In this document: positions 1 to 9,274 of the stretch, one piece after another
How the letters are laid out: the number at the start of each line of letters is the position of its first letter
Numbering within the stretch: position 1 is the first letter of the stretch
From: Variovorax gracilis
GTDB lineage: Bacteria; Pseudomonadota; Gammaproteobacteria; Burkholderiales; Burkholderiaceae_C
Assembly: GCF_030317115.1 (NCBI RefSeq)
Contig: NZ_JASZYF010000004.1
Location: forward strand, 62,001 to 126,000
DNA: 64,000 bases
Direction: 5' to 3'
Program-made: the position numbers and the translations under genes
The notes under the pieces: generated by a model
Database searches by the model: none
The model's input: only the letters and a program-made list of their open reading frames with translations
What the model was told of the DNA's origin: nothing

Positions 1-972
1 GATCTCGGCCTTGAACTCGGCCGTCCACAGATGCGGGTTCTCGAGCTTGAGCTGGTTGATCAGGTCGATGCCGAAATTGCAGTGCATCGACTCGTCGCGC
101 AGGATGTACTGGTACTGCTCGGCGGCGCCGGTCATCTTGTTCTGGCGGCCCAGCGCGAGGATCTGCGTGAAGCCGACGTAGAAGAAGAGCCCCTCCATCA
201 GGCAGGCGAAGACGATCAGCGACTTGAGCAGGGTCTGGTCGTTCTCGTGCGTGCCGGTGTGGAAGTTCGGGTCGCTGATGGCGTCGATGAACGGGATCAG
301 GAACTGGTCCTTCTCGCGGATCGACGGCACTTCGTTGTAGGCGTTGAAGATTTCGCTCTCGTCCAGGCCGAGCGACTCGACGATGTACTGGTACGCGTGC
401 GTGTGGATCGCTTCCTCGAAGGCCTGGCGCAGCAGGAACTGGCGGCATTCGGGCGCCGTGATGTGGCGGTAGGTGCCCAGCACGATGTTGTTGGCGGCCA
501 GCGAGTCGGCCGTCACGAAGAAGCCGAGGTTGCGCTTGACGATGCGGCGCTCGTCGTCGGTCAGGCCGTTGGGGTCTTTCCAGAGCGCGATGTCGCGCGT
601 CATGTTCACTTCCTGCGGCATCCAGTGGTTGGCGCAGGTGGCGAGGTATTTTTCCCACGCCCACTTGTACTTGAACGGCACCAGCTGGTTGACGTCGGTC
701 TGGCCATTGATGATGCGCTTGTCGGCAGCCTTGACGCGATGCGCCACGGGTGCGACGGCCGTTGCTGCTTGCGCAGGCCGCACTGCTGCGCCGTCATCGA
801 GCGTGCGCGCGACGGGCGAAGCGGAAGAAGCAGATGAGAAGGGGGAGGCAATTTGCGAAGTCGGAAACTCCGTCGAGCGGCCGACTTGCGTGCCGCTGTT
901 CGATGTGTGCCGCAATCCTTGTTGCAGATCCTTTGGCAAGGAGGGCTTGACTTCTTCGTCCCAGGTCAACAT
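1..972 (-). CDS. nrdB: Ribonucleoside-diphosphate reductase, class Ia beta subunit (3' end outside window)
   Basis: Small subunit of aerobic ribonucleotide reductase, which houses the diiron-tyrosyl radical used by NrdA to reduce NDPs to dNDPs. The frame starts MLTWDEEV at 972 and is open to the window edge (324 residues seen). An Ala/Ser/Pro-rich N-terminal extension of about 80 residues precedes the conserved fold. The [11 protein letters not shown] stretch fits the family pattern of metal ligands Glu and His followed by the radical tyrosine, so this is a radical-bearing class Ia subunit. ESMHCNFGI supplies later Glu/His ligands. nrdA lies 150 bp upstream on the same strand. No clear Shine-Dalgarno precedes this start, so initiation may depend on transcription from the nrdA promoter or on a weak internal one. 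Function is very secure; only the C-terminus is missing. Confidence 0.95.
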   Translation of the reverse strand, partial: MLTWDEEVKPSLPKDLQQGLRHTSNSGTQVGRSTEFPTSQIASPFSSASSASPVARTLDDGAAVRPAQAATAVAPVAHRVKAADKRIINGQTDVNQLVPFKYKWAWEKYLATCANHWMPQEVNMTRDIALWKDPNGLTDDERRIVKRNLGFFVTADSLAANNIVLGTYRHITAPECRQFLLRQAFEEAIHTHAYQYIVESLGLDESEIFNAYNEVPSIREKDQFLIPFIDAISDPNFHTGTHENDQTLLKSLIVFACLMEGLFFYVGFTQILALGRQNKMTGAAEQYQYILRDESMHCNFGIDLINQLKLENPHLWTAEFKAEI

Positions 973-1122
973 AGAAAAATCCAATGCTCAAATTATGTGA
1001 GCAACGATGTGAGTTGCAAAGTGCTCCTTCACATCGCGCTCCAATTATGTTGTCGTTATGTTGTTCGCATGCATCGCAATTTGTCAGGCAATGCCGCGAA
1101 CGACCTCCACTTCATGCCGACA

Positions 1123-4038
1123 TCATTGGCATGCTTCGCACGTCGGATCGTCGACGCCGCAGAACGCGATGTCGGTTGCGGGGATCGCATTCAGCTGCGC
1201 TTGCGCTGCGCGTGCTGCGGCTTCGAGTGCGCTCATGCCTTGCGATGCATCGCTGCCGCCCGAGGACACGGCATTGAGCCGACCCGATTGAACAGTGGAC
1301 TTCTCGGCATGCGTGGCGCTCTGCGTGCGCAGGTAGTAGGTGGTCTTCAAGCCGCGCAGCCATGCGAGCTTGTAGGTGTCGTCGAGCTTCTTGCCTGACG
1401 CGCCGGCCATGTAGATGTTGAGCGACTGCGCCTGGTCGATCCACTTCTGGCGACGCGCAGCGGCCTCGACGAGCCACGTGGTCTCGATCTCGAACGCGGT
1501 GGCGTAGAGCGCCTTCACGTCTTGCGGCACGCGGTCGATGGGACGCAGCGAACCGTCGAAGTGCTTCAGGTCCATCACCATCACGTCGTCCCACAGGCCC
1601 AGGCGCTTGAGGTCGCGCACCAGGTAGTGGTTGATGACGGTGAACTCGCCGGACAGGTTGGACTTGACCGACAGGTTGCCGAAGCAGGGCTCGATCGAGG
1701 CATCCACGCCGATGATGTTCGAGATGGTCGCGGTCGGTGCGATGGCGACGCAGTTCGAATTGCGCATGCCGTCGGCCTTGATCTTCTGGCGCAGCGCGTC
1801 CCAGTCGAGCGTGGCGGAGCGGTCGACTTCGACGTAGCCGCCGCGTGCCTTCTCGAGCAGTTCGAGCGTGTCGGGCGGCAGCACGCCCTTGTCCCACAGC
1901 GAGCCCTTGTAGCTCGAGTACTTGCCGCGTTCGCGCGCCAGGTCGGTCGATGCCCAGTAGGCGTGATAGCAGATTGCTTCCATCGATTCGTCGGCGAACT
2001 GCACGGCTTCCTGCGAGGCGTAGGGAATGCGCAGTTCATACAGCGCGTCCTGGAAGCCCATCAGGCCGAGCCCGACCGGGCGATGGCGCAGGTTCGAGTC
2101 GCGCGCCTTCTTGACCGCGTAGTAGTTGATGTCGATCACGTTGTCGAGCATGCGCATCGCGGTCGAGATGGTGCGCTTAAGCTTTTCCTGGTCGACCTTG
2201 CCGTCCTTCAGGTGCTGCAGCAGGTTGACCGAGCCGAGGTTGCAGACGGCGGTCTCGGTGTCGCTGGTGTTCAGCGTGATCTCGGTGCAGAGGTTCGACG
2301 AGTGAACCACGCCGGCGTGCTGCTGGGGCGAGCGCACGTTGCAGGCGTCCTTGAAGGTGATCCACGGATGCCCGGTCTCGAACAGCATCGTGAGCATCTT
2401 GCGCCACAGGTCGGTGGCCGGCAGCGTACGGCTCGGCTTCAGGTCGCCGCGCGCGGCCTTCTCTTCATAGGCAACGTACGCGGCCTCGAAGTCCGCGCCG
2501 AACTTGTCGTGCAGGTCGGGCACGTTGGAAGGCGAGAACAGCGTCCAGTTGCCGTTTTCCATCACACGGCGCATGAACAGGTCGGGAATCCAGTTCGCCG
2601 TGTTCATGTCGTGCGTGCGGCGGCGGTCGTCGCCGGTGTTCTTGCGCAGTTCCAGGAATTCCTCGATGTCGAGGTGCCAGCTTTCCAGGTAGGTGCAGAC
2701 CGCGCCCTTGCGCTTGCCGCCCTGGTTCACCGCGACGGCGGTGTCGTTGACCACCTTGAGGAAGGGCACGACGCCCTGCGATTCGCCGTTGGTGCCCTTG
2801 ATGTGGCTGCCGAGGGCGCGCACGCGCGTCCAGTCGTTGCCCAGTCCGCCGGCGAACTTGGAGAGCAGCGCGTTTTCCTTGATCGACTCGTAGATGCCGT
2901 CGAGGTCGTCGGGCACGGTCGTCAGGTAGCAGCTCGACAGCTGCGAGCGCAGCGTGCCGCTGTTGAACAGCGTCGGCGTGCTGGACATGAAGTCGAAGGA
3001 GGACAGCACCTCGTAGAACTCGATCGCGCGGGCTTCGCGGTCGATCTCGTTGAGCGAGAGGCCCATCGCGACGCGCATGAAGAAGGCTTGCGGCAGCTCG
3101 ATGCGGGTCTTGCGCACGTGCAGGAAGTAGCGGTCGTAGAGCGTCTGCAGGCCGAGGTAGTCGAACTGCATGTCGCGCTCGGGCTTGAGCGCGGCGCCCA
3201 GGCGGGCCAGGTCGAACTGCAGCAGCTTCTCGTCGAGCAACTCGTTGTCGACGCCCTTCTTGATGAACTGCGGGAAGTAGTCGGCATAGGCCTGGGCCCG
3301 TTCGGCCGGCGGCACTTCGCGGCCGATCACTTCCTTGAAGATCGTGTGCAGCAGCAGGCGGGCGGTCGCGAAGGTGTAGTCGGGGTCCTTCTCGATCAGC
3401 GTGCGGGCGGCGAGGATCGAGGCCTTGTAGACCTCGTCGAGCGGAACGCCGTCGTACAGATTGCGCATCGTCTCGGCCACGATCGGGCCGGCGGTGATGT
3501 TGTCGCCCAGGCCGGTGCAGGCGGATTCGATCAGTTCCTTGAGCTCGTTCAGGTCAAGCGCCACGCGCTCGCCGCGGTCCAGCACGTGCAAGGTGGAGAC
3601 GGTCACCGGCGTGTCCGCATCGCCTTGCTTCGTGCGTTCTTGAGAACGGCGTTCGCGGTAGAGCACGTAGGCGCGGGCGATCTCGTGGTGGCCGCCGCGC
3701 ATCAGGCCGAGCTCGACCTGGTCCTGCACGTCCTCGATGTGGAAGGTGCCGCCGCCCGGACGCGAGCGGACCATGGCGCGCACTACGCCCTGGGTCAGGT
3801 TGTCGACCGTTTCGCGCACGCTGGCGGAAGCCGCGCCTTGCGTGCCATGCACCGCGAGGAAGGCTTTCATCATCGCGATGGCGATCTTGTTCGGCTCGAA
3901 AGGCACGACCGCGCCGTTGCGGCGAATGATCTGGTAGTGGGCGAGCGCGTTGCCGGCGGGCGAGCCGGCGACGTCGCGGTTTTGCGGCGTCGAGGGAACG
4001 GCGCGGGCAGTGGTAGGGGGGGTCAGGGCAGTTTGCAT
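1123..4038 (-). CDS. nrdA: Ribonucleoside-diphosphate reductase, class Ia alpha subunit
   Basis: Large catalytic subunit of ribonucleotide reductase (971 aa from MQTALTPP). The start at 4038 is preferred over an upstream ATG at 4149 because GAGGA sits just before it, and because the 4149 start would lie inside the NrdR-box region. An ATP-cone allosteric domain is visible at about residues 50-140 (IIRRNGAVVPFEPNK). The catalytic barrel carries SSCYLTT and the NLCTEI motif (Asn, radical Cys, Glu), and the C-terminus ends CEACQ, the shuttle cysteine pair that re-reduces the active site. The presence of an ATP cone implies dATP feedback inhibition. Two NrdR boxes lie 80-130 bp upstream. nrdB follows after 150 bp, consistent with an nrdAB operon. 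Confidence 0.97.
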   Translation of the reverse strand: MQTALTPPTTARAVPSTPQNRDVAGSPAGNALAHYQIIRRNGAVVPFEPNKIAIAMMKAFLAVHGTQGAASASVRETVDNLTQGVVRAMVRSRPGGGTFHIEDVQDQVELGLMRGGHHEIARAYVLYRERRSQERTKQGDADTPVTVSTLHVLDRGERVALDLNELKELIESACTGLGDNITAGPIVAETMRNLYDGVPLDEVYKASILAARTLIEKDPDYTFATARLLLHTIFKEVIGREVPPAERAQAYADYFPQFIKKGVDNELLDEKLLQFDLARLGAALKPERDMQFDYLGLQTLYDRYFLHVRKTRIELPQAFFMRVAMGLSLNEIDREARAIEFYEVLSSFDFMSSTPTLFNSGTLRSQLSSCYLTTVPDDLDGIYESIKENALLSKFAGGLGNDWTRVRALGSHIKGTNGESQGVVPFLKVVNDTAVAVNQGGKRKGAVCTYLESWHLDIEEFLELRKNTGDDRRRTHDMNTANWIPDLFMRRVMENGNWTLFSPSNVPDLHDKFGADFEAAYVAYEEKAARGDLKPSRTLPATDLWRKMLTMLFETGHPWITFKDACNVRSPQQHAGVVHSSNLCTEITLNTSDTETAVCNLGSVNLLQHLKDGKVDQEKLKRTISTAMRMLDNVIDINYYAVKKARDSNLRHRPVGLGLMGFQDALYELRIPYASQEAVQFADESMEAICYHAYWASTDLARERGKYSSYKGSLWDKGVLPPDTLELLEKARGGYVEVDRSATLDWDALRQKIKADGMRNSNCVAIAPTATISNIIGVDASIEPCFGNLSVKSNLSGEFTVINHYLVRDLKRLGLWDDVMVMDLKHFDGSLRPIDRVPQDVKALYATAFEIETTWLVEAAARRQKWIDQAQSLNIYMAGASGKKLDDTYKLAWLRGLKTTYYLRTQSATHAEKSTVQSGRLNAVSSGGSDASQGMSALEAAARAAQAQLNAIPATDIAFCGVDDPTCEACQ

Positions 4039-4118
4039 TCGATCCTCGTTGGCAATTCTTGTTGGGACGGCCGGTGCCGTGTTGGCCAATATTCCGGGCG
4101 GTAAGCGCCGGGCAGGGC

Positions 4119-4166
4119 ACACTATATCTGGGGTCCAAGGGGGCAACAAGCCACTAGATATAGTGT
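4119..4166 (-). promoter_or_regulatory. Tandem NrdR boxes upstream of nrdA
   Basis: Two 16-bp near-palindromes, 4119-4134 (ACACTATATCTGGGGT) and 4151-4166 (CCACTAGATATAGTGT), fit the NrdR-box consensus ACACWATATATWGTGT. Their start-to-start distance is 32 bp, about three helical turns, which is the family's typical spacing. The distal box is nearly perfect; the proximal one is degraded in one half. NrdR is an ATP-cone repressor of RNR operons. Its gene is not in this window. Confidence 0.88.
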
Positions 4167-4387
4167 TTTCGACAATCTACAACGACTGTGAATCTTGTTG
4201 ATGAACGCTGAAGGCACATTTATCCCGCATCACCAGTGCCCCACCTTAGCGGGGGCCGCGATCCACGGGGGTTTCCGAGGGATTTGGGCCTGAAAAGCGC
4301 ATGGTTGCTGCGCTTGCACCACCCGCAGGGATCATTTGCGGCGATGCACCAGGGACGCATCGCCCGTTGCTTTGCGATTGAAAAATT
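4167..4387. other. Intergenic region upstream of nrdA, no gene seen
   Basis: Between the NrdR boxes and the ampD stop codon. The few short open frames lack ribosome binding sites or recognisable products. A GC hairpin is possible around 4238-4256 (GCCCC/GGGGC arms) without a T tract. No riboswitch consensus was recognised. The nrdA promoter presumably overlaps the NrdR boxes. Confidence 0.5.
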
Positions 4388-4978
4388 TCAGCGGGTCGCG
4401 ACGCCCGGAGGAAACATCGCCGGATCCCACCCGAGTTCCTCGCGAAGAAGGGGCCAGTCGAAGCCGGCGCCCGGGTCTTCTTTTCGGCCCGGCGCAATAT
4501 GCTCGTGGCCGGCGACGAAGGCGATCGCGTAGCGCTGCGCAAGCGCCGGGCACAGGCTGGCCAGGCTTTCGTATTGCGCGCTTTCGAAGGGGTCGCCCTC
4601 CATTCCTTCCAGCTCGATGCCGATGGAATCGTCGTTGCAATTCGCGCGGCCGCGCCACGACGATGCGCCGGCGTGCCACGCGCGCTCGTCGCAGCTCACG
4701 AACTGCCACAGCTCGCCGTTGCGTCTTATATAGAAGTGAGCCGAAACCTCCAGGCCGCGGATGGCGGCGAAATAGGGATGCGCGTCCCAGTCGAGGCGAT
4801 TCGTGAAGAGCTGCTGCACCTCGTCGCCTCCATAGCGCCCTGGCGGCAGGCTGATCGAATGCAGGACGATGAGGTCGATCTTCGCGCCGTCCGGGCGCGG
4901 CCCGAAATTGGGGGAGCGCAACTGCCGGGCGAAGCGGTACCAGCCGGACTCCCAGAGTCCGGCGCCGGCTTCATTCAT
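4388..4978 (-). CDS. ampD: 1,6-anhydro-N-acetylmuramyl-L-alanine amidase AmpD
   Basis: Cytoplasmic zinc amidase that removes the peptide from anhydro-muropeptides during cell-wall recycling, and so lowers the AmpR-inducing signal for AmpC beta-lactamase where present. About 196 aa from MNEAGAG. The N-acetylmuramoyl-L-alanine amidase fold shows the zinc-ligand His in IVLHSISLPPG, the middle HFYIRRNGELWQFV segment, the second ligand in ERAWHAGASSW, and GHEHIAPGRKEDPG with the catalytic region near the C-terminus. The start at 4978 overlaps the pilR stop by 8 nt (ATGAATGA), suggesting translational coupling; an upstream ATG at 5005 inside pilR is possible but less likely. It is the last gene of the ccsA-PP0621-pilS-pilR-ampD run. 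No ampC or ampR is in the window. Confidence 0.93.
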   Translation of the reverse strand: MNEAGAGLWESGWYRFARQLRSPNFGPRPDGAKIDLIVLHSISLPPGRYGGDEVQQLFTNRLDWDAHPYFAAIRGLEVSAHFYIRRNGELWQFVSCDERAWHAGASSWRGRANCNDDSIGIELEGMEGDPFESAQYESLASLCPALAQRYAIAFVAGHEHIAPGRKEDPGAGFDWPLLREELGWDPAMFPPGVATR

Positions 4979-6485
4979 CGGCACCGGCATTGCCGTCGTC
5001 GCCATTCGGCGTCGCGATACCCAGGCGCGCGATGCGATAGCGGATCTGTCGAAGACTCAATCCAAGCCGCGCCGCGGCCGCCGTGCGATTGAAGCCGGTT
5101 TCCTGCAGCGCGCGAACGAGAATCTGGCGTTCTTGTTGATCGAGATAGCCTTGCAGATCGGTCGGCATCGCCGACGCCTGGCGCGTGGGCAACGGGGGCG
5201 CGGTCGCCGGGCCGGGTTCCGCGAGCATCACGGGCTCCGCCAGCACGGGTTCCGCGGGCATCACCGCGCTGTCCACGAAATCGAGATGCAGCATGTCGCC
5301 GTCGCTCAACGCCACGGCGCGATGCAGGAGGTTTTCCAGCTCGCGGACATTGCCGCGCAGCGGATGCTCGGACAGGCGCTGCAGCACATCGGCCGACAGC
5401 GTCGGCACCGGCATGCCGGCGTCGCGCGCGATGCGTTCGAGCAGTGCGGTGCACAGCGCGGGCAGGTCGCCGCGGCGCTCGCGCAAGGCCGGCACGGCGA
5501 TCTCGATCACGTTGAGGCGGTAGAACAGATCCTGCCGGAAGCGGCTGGCATGGACCTCCGCATGCAGGTCCTTGTGCGTGGCGCTCACGATCCGGACGTC
5601 GACCGAATCTTCCTGTGTCGAGCCGATGGGGCGCACGCTGCGTTCCTGGATGGCGCGCAGCAGCTTGGACTGCATCGCGAGCGGCAGGTCGCCGATCTCG
5701 TCGAGAAACAAAGTGCCGCCGCGTGCCGCCTGAAAGTAGCCGTCGCGGTCCTGCGACGAGCCGGTGTACGAACCCTTGCGGGCGCCGAAGAATTCGGCTT
5801 CGAGAAGATTCTCGGGAATGGCGCCGCAATTGACCGCGACGAAGGGCCCGTCGCTGCGCTGACTGCATGCATGCACCGCGCGCGCGACCAGTTCCTTGCC
5901 GGTGCCGGACTCGCCGCGCACCAGCACCGGGGCCATGCCGCGCGCCACCTTGGCGATGCGGGCCTTGACGAGGCGCATGGGTTCGGATTCGCCCACCAGC
6001 CGCTCGAGCGCGGCCACGCCGCTGCTGCCGATCGCCGATGCGGCCTTGCCGCTGTCATCGGCCGCGCGAACCGCCTTCGCCGTGGCGGGCTGCGCCGTCG
6101 CCAGCACGGCGGACGCGACGACCGAGCGGAACTGCTTCAGGTCGACCGGTTTGGTGAGGTAGTCGAAGGCGCCCGCCTTGAGGGCCTCGACCGCGTTCTC
6201 AGCCGAGCCGTAGGCCGTCATCACGACGCAGCGCTCGCTGCGCTGGTCCTGCTGGATGCGCTGGAGGATCTCCATGCCGAGGCCGTCGGGCAGCCGCATG
6301 TCGGTGATCACCGCATCGAAGCGGCCGGCCTCCAGGTGCTGCCAGGCCTCGGACACGCTGCCGGCGGCTTCGACGCGGTAGCCCTCTCGAAGCAGCGTGA
6401 GTTCATACAGAGTGCGCAGATCGGGTTCGTCGTCGACGACCAGGATCTGGGCGGGGCGCGGCGCGGACGGATGGAGGGTGCTCAC
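4971..6485 (-). CDS. pilR: Sigma-54-dependent response regulator, PilR-type
   Basis: NtrC-family transcription activator of 504 aa. The receiver domain (residues about 12-125; ILVVDDEPD, phospho-Asp in DAVITDMRLPDG, Lys in YLTKPVD) is followed by an AAA+ domain (Walker A GESGTGKE, Walker B LFLDEIGDLP) and a C-terminal Fis-type helix-turn-helix (RTAAAARLGLSLRQIRYRI). In known PilR systems it activates the sigma-54 promoter of the type IV pilin gene. It lies 4 nt downstream of the cognate kinase pilS, which supports PilR over other NtrC-like regulators. The sigma-54-contact loop reads GSYTGS rather than the canonical GAFTGA. This Phe-to-Tyr variant still matches the family pattern but is worth noting. 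The pilin gene itself is not present here. Confidence 0.9.
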   Translation of the reverse strand: MSTLHPSAPRPAQILVVDDEPDLRTLYELTLLREGYRVEAAGSVSEAWQHLEAGRFDAVITDMRLPDGLGMEILQRIQQDQRSERCVVMTAYGSAENAVEALKAGAFDYLTKPVDLKQFRSVVASAVLATAQPATAKAVRAADDSGKAASAIGSSGVAALERLVGESEPMRLVKARIAKVARGMAPVLVRGESGTGKELVARAVHACSQRSDGPFVAVNCGAIPENLLEAEFFGARKGSYTGSSQDRDGYFQAARGGTLFLDEIGDLPLAMQSKLLRAIQERSVRPIGSTQEDSVDVRIVSATHKDLHAEVHASRFRQDLFYRLNVIEIAVPALRERRGDLPALCTALLERIARDAGMPVPTLSADVLQRLSEHPLRGNVRELENLLHRAVALSDGDMLHLDFVDSAVMPAEPVLAEPVMLAEPGPATAPPLPTRQASAMPTDLQGYLDQQERQILVRALQETGFNRTAAAARLGLSLRQIRYRIARLGIATPNGDDGNAGADE

Positions 6486-6489
6486 GCCG

Positions 6490-8175
6490 CTATTGTGTCA
6501 GCCGGCTTTCGGCAGCGGCAAATGCCACGAAGAACTCGTTGCCCTCCGGCCCCCCTGGCGAGAGGGCGCGGCGCTCGTAGCCGATGGTCGCGCCGTGGCG
6601 CTCGCACAACTCGCGGCACAGGAAGAGGCCAAGGCCGCTTGATCGGCTTTCGGAGGAGAAGAAGGGCTCGAACAGATGGCGCTGCACCGCGGGTTCGAGC
6701 GGCGCACCGTCGCTCCAGATCTGGAGACAGGGGCGCCCGGCCGAGTTGATTCGCGTGGTCACCTGGATCGAACCCTCGCGATCCCCCGCATAGCGCGCCG
6801 CGTTGTCGAGCAGGTTGACGAGGATGCGGCGCAGGTGTTCGATGTCGAATCGCACGTCGCTGCCGGTCGCGTCCAGCGCGAGCAGGACGCCCTGCCGCTG
6901 CGCATGCTGCACCCATTCTTCGGCGAGCGTGCGCACGGTCGGGTCGAGGGCGACCTGTTCGCCCAGCGGGAGCACGCGCTGTTGCCGGGCCCGCGCCACA
7001 TCCAATACGTCATCGACGATGCGGGACAGGCGTTGCGCGTTCTGCTGGACCATGGTCGTGAGCTGGCGATGCGCGGGGTCGACCAGGTCCTCGCTGAGCA
7101 GCGCGCTGGCCTGGGTGATGGCGGCGAGCGGGTTGCGGATCTCGTGCGCGACCGCTGCCGACATGCGGCCCATGGCGGCCAGCTTCTCGGTGCGGATGCG
7201 CGCTTCGAGTTCGCGCAGGTCCTGCAGGAACATCACGCACAGGCTTTCGGTTTGGCGATCCCTCGTTTGCGTCAGCCTTGTGCGCACACGGACTTCGCGT
7301 GGCGCGCCCTGCGCTTGAGCAACGGGAATTTCCTTCGACTGCGGCGAGCGCCGCGTGAAGGTCTGGCGCGCGAGCGCCGCGAGCGGAGCCCATGCCGGAT
7401 GCGCATTCAGCGCAAACGGCAGTGCGAGTTCCGCGAGACCCTGTCCGAGGATGGCATCGGCGGCCGGGTTGGCGGCATGCACCCGGCCCTCGGCATCGAT
7501 CACCAGGACGCCTTCGCTCAGCGTTTCGATCACGAGGTCGTTGACCAGCGCGTGCATCTGCGCGGCGCTTCGGTTGCGCTGTGCCACCGCTTCCTCGCGG
7601 GTCAGCCGACGCGCCAGTTCGTGTGCGATCAAGGCCACCACGAAGAGTCCGGTGCCCGTCAGCGCGGCCTGGACGAATCGGGGCGAGGTGTCGGTGGGCT
7701 GTTCGAGCCAGAACCACACCGCATGGCCCAGCAGCAGCAAGGTGGCGACCGCGGTGGTGCCGAGGCCCACCGCGCTCGTGCCCAGCACCGCGCCCATCAA
7801 CACGGGCAGGGCGAACAGCGGTGTGTAGTTGATGCTGCCGACCTGCATCACTTGCAGCGCCGTGAAGGTGACGAGATCGACCCCGATGGTCGAGAGCCAC
7901 GCAGCGTCCACGCCCCGTATCGTCTTGAATGGCGCGAAACGCGCCGCCAGCAGCGCGGCGGCCACGTAGCCGGCCGACAGCGCAACGGCAACCGGCTGAG
8001 TCGGCTGCCCCAGCGCCATGGTCACGGCCTGCAACAGCAGCAGCACCGCCGCAACGAAGCATCGCCCGGCCATGAAGCCGCGCCACAGGCGCTGCAACGC
8101 CGTGCTTTCTCCGCTGAAATGTTCGAGCGAACTCCAGTCCGTGGCTGGATCGCCTCGCGACCACAAAGTGGTCAC
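6490..8175 (-). CDS. pilS: Membrane sensor histidine kinase, PilS-type
   Basis: Inner-membrane kinase of 561 aa that phosphorylates PilR. About six N-terminal membrane segments lie between residues 35 and 215. A PAS-like domain follows (about 230-330; EGVLVIDAEGRVHAANPAA), then a HisKA domain with phospho-accepting His in AVAHEIRNPLAAI, and a HATPase domain with an SGLGLFLCRELCERHG segment. In the type IV pilus system PilS monitors pilin levels in the membrane. The start codon is GTG at 8175 with only a weak ribosome binding site, so the exact start is uncertain. The stop is 4 nt before pilR, and 34 nt separate it from the preceding small gene. Confidence 0.9.
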   Translation of the reverse strand: MTTLWSRGDPATDWSSLEHFSGESTALQRLWRGFMAGRCFVAAVLLLLQAVTMALGQPTQPVAVALSAGYVAAALLAARFAPFKTIRGVDAAWLSTIGVDLVTFTALQVMQVGSINYTPLFALPVLMGAVLGTSAVGLGTTAVATLLLLGHAVWFWLEQPTDTSPRFVQAALTGTGLFVVALIAHELARRLTREEAVAQRNRSAAQMHALVNDLVIETLSEGVLVIDAEGRVHAANPAADAILGQGLAELALPFALNAHPAWAPLAALARQTFTRRSPQSKEIPVAQAQGAPREVRVRTRLTQTRDRQTESLCVMFLQDLRELEARIRTEKLAAMGRMSAAVAHEIRNPLAAITQASALLSEDLVDPAHRQLTTMVQQNAQRLSRIVDDVLDVARARQQRVLPLGEQVALDPTVRTLAEEWVQHAQRQGVLLALDATGSDVRFDIEHLRRILVNLLDNAARYAGDREGSIQVTTRINSAGRPCLQIWSDGAPLEPAVQRHLFEPFFSSESRSSGLGLFLCRELCERHGATIGYERRALSPGGPEGNEFFVAFAAAESRLTQ

Positions 8176-8209
8176 GAGGTTCGCGCCCAGGCTTCGCGCT
8201 GGGCGGGAG

Positions 8210-8449
8210 TCATTTCCCTCCCGCGGCTTGGCGGTGGGCCGCGCTGCAGTACACGCCTGCTGGACCGGTGATTGCGTCGGCCGCAGGCAAGTGGAGCCCG
8301 CAATGGGCGCAGCGGACCATCGCCTGGGGGGCGCCGACGGCCGGTGGCTTGGCGGGGGGCGGTGGGCGCGATTGCATTTCTTCGCGGCGGTTCTTGCGCC
8401 AGATCCAGATCGCGATGAAGACGACGGCGAGGACGAGAAGGTATTTCAT
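8210..8449 (-). CDS. Small PP0621-family membrane-anchored Cys protein
   Basis: 79-residue protein starting MKYLLVLAVV. One N-terminal membrane segment (residues 2-17) is followed by a basic stretch, a Pro-rich linker and a C-terminal module with CAHC and VYCS cysteines that could bind a metal such as zinc. The layout matches the uncharacterised PP0621 family, commonly found beside pilS and ccsA in beta-proteobacteria (recalled knowledge). The start overlaps the end of the ccsA-like gene by 4 nt (ATGA), so translation is probably coupled. Role unknown. The much longer in-frame extension upstream is a shadow of the genes on either side. Confidence 0.85.
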   Translation of the reverse strand: MKYLLVLAVVFIAIWIWRKNRREEMQSRPPPPAKPPAVGAPQAMVRCAHCGLHLPAADAITGPAGVYCSAAHRQAAGGK

Positions 8450-9255
8450 GCGGGGGCGCGCGAGAGGACGACTTCCAGGACGAAGCGCGAACCCACATAG
8501 GCCAGCACCAACAGGGCGGAACCCGCGTAGAGCACGCGGCGCGCGGTGCGCCCGCGCCAGCCGAAGCGGGCGCGTCCGATCAGCAGGACAGCGAAGGCGA
8601 GCCAGGCAAGGACAGAGAAGACGGTCTTGTGGTCCCACTTCCAGCCGCGAACGGCGGTGCCGTAGAGGGTCTCGCTGAACAGGAGTCCTGCGAGGAGCGT
8701 GGCCGAAAGGAGCACGAAGCCCGCAGCCACGAAGCGGAAGGTCAGACGCTCCATCGTGAGAAGCGGCACGCCGCCCTGCGGTTCGGCAGCGAGGCGGATC
8801 TGCTTTTCGGCGCGGGTCATGAGCCACGCGTGGATCACCGCCGCGCCGAACAGGCCGTAGGAGGCGATGCCGAGCGCCAAGTGCAGCGGCAACCAGGGCG
8901 AAGCGGTGACGTGCAGCGGTGTGCCCGGGAACAGCACGGCCAGCAGCACGGCAGCCGCGCCCAGCGCTGCGAGCGCGCGGCGCACCTGGAGTTGGGGATA
9001 CATCCGGCTCTCGATGGCGTAGACCGTCAGCACGAGCCAGGCCGTGACCGAGATCGCCGGCGCGAAGCCGAAGCGCGGGGTGCCGCCGACCAGCCCGCAG
9101 CCCAGCGCAAACGCATGCAGCAGCCACGCCAGCGCCAGCAGCGACTGTGTGGACGAGCGGCTGAGCCAGGAGGATGCTGCCGCGGTGAAGCCATAGGCTG
9201 CGGCGGTGGCGATGCCCAGTGCCACGCCGAGTGGGGAGGGGATCGCTAAAATCAT
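8446..9255 (-). CDS. CcsA/YpjD-type cytochrome c assembly membrane protein
   Basis: 269-aa polytopic protein with about eight hydrophobic segments. It carries a tryptophan-rich WKWDHKT loop followed by YVGSRFVLEVVL near the C-terminus, and HLALGIASYG in the middle, with histidines typical of the haem-handling CcsA/CcmC fold. Members of this subgroup (YpjD-like) sit next to ffh in many proteobacteria. They are annotated as cytochrome c biogenesis or inner-membrane haem-related proteins, but their exact role is less certain than that of true CcsA. It is divergent from ffh with about 157 bp between the starts, which includes one copy of a dispersed repeat, and it heads the run that continues through pilSR and ampD. 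Confidence 0.85.
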   Translation of the reverse strand: MILAIPSPLGVALGIATAAAYGFTAAASSWLSRSSTQSLLALAWLLHAFALGCGLVGGTPRFGFAPAISVTAWLVLTVYAIESRMYPQLQVRRALAALGAAAVLLAVLFPGTPLHVTASPWLPLHLALGIASYGLFGAAVIHAWLMTRAEKQIRLAAEPQGGVPLLTMERLTFRFVAAGFVLLSATLLAGLLFSETLYGTAVRGWKWDHKTVFSVLAWLAFAVLLIGRARFGWRGRTARRVLYAGSALLVLAYVGSRFVLEVVLSRAPA

Positions 9256-9274
9256 CGGTCGAGTTTAATGGCTT

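Noticed and set aside
1522-4104. Long open frame on the plus strand opposite nrdA
   Set aside because: Antisense shadow of a high-GC gene; Arg/Val/His-rich composition and no family resemblance.
4167-4387. Possible riboswitch upstream of nrdA
   Set aside because: Checked by eye for cobalamin-type boxes and a terminator; nothing convincing, and class Ia nrdAB is normally controlled by NrdR, whose sites are present.
8161-8175. 15-bp palindrome GACCAC-AAA-GTGGTC at the pilS start
   Set aside because: It lies in the first codons of pilS and is explained by coding sequence; no supporting copies.
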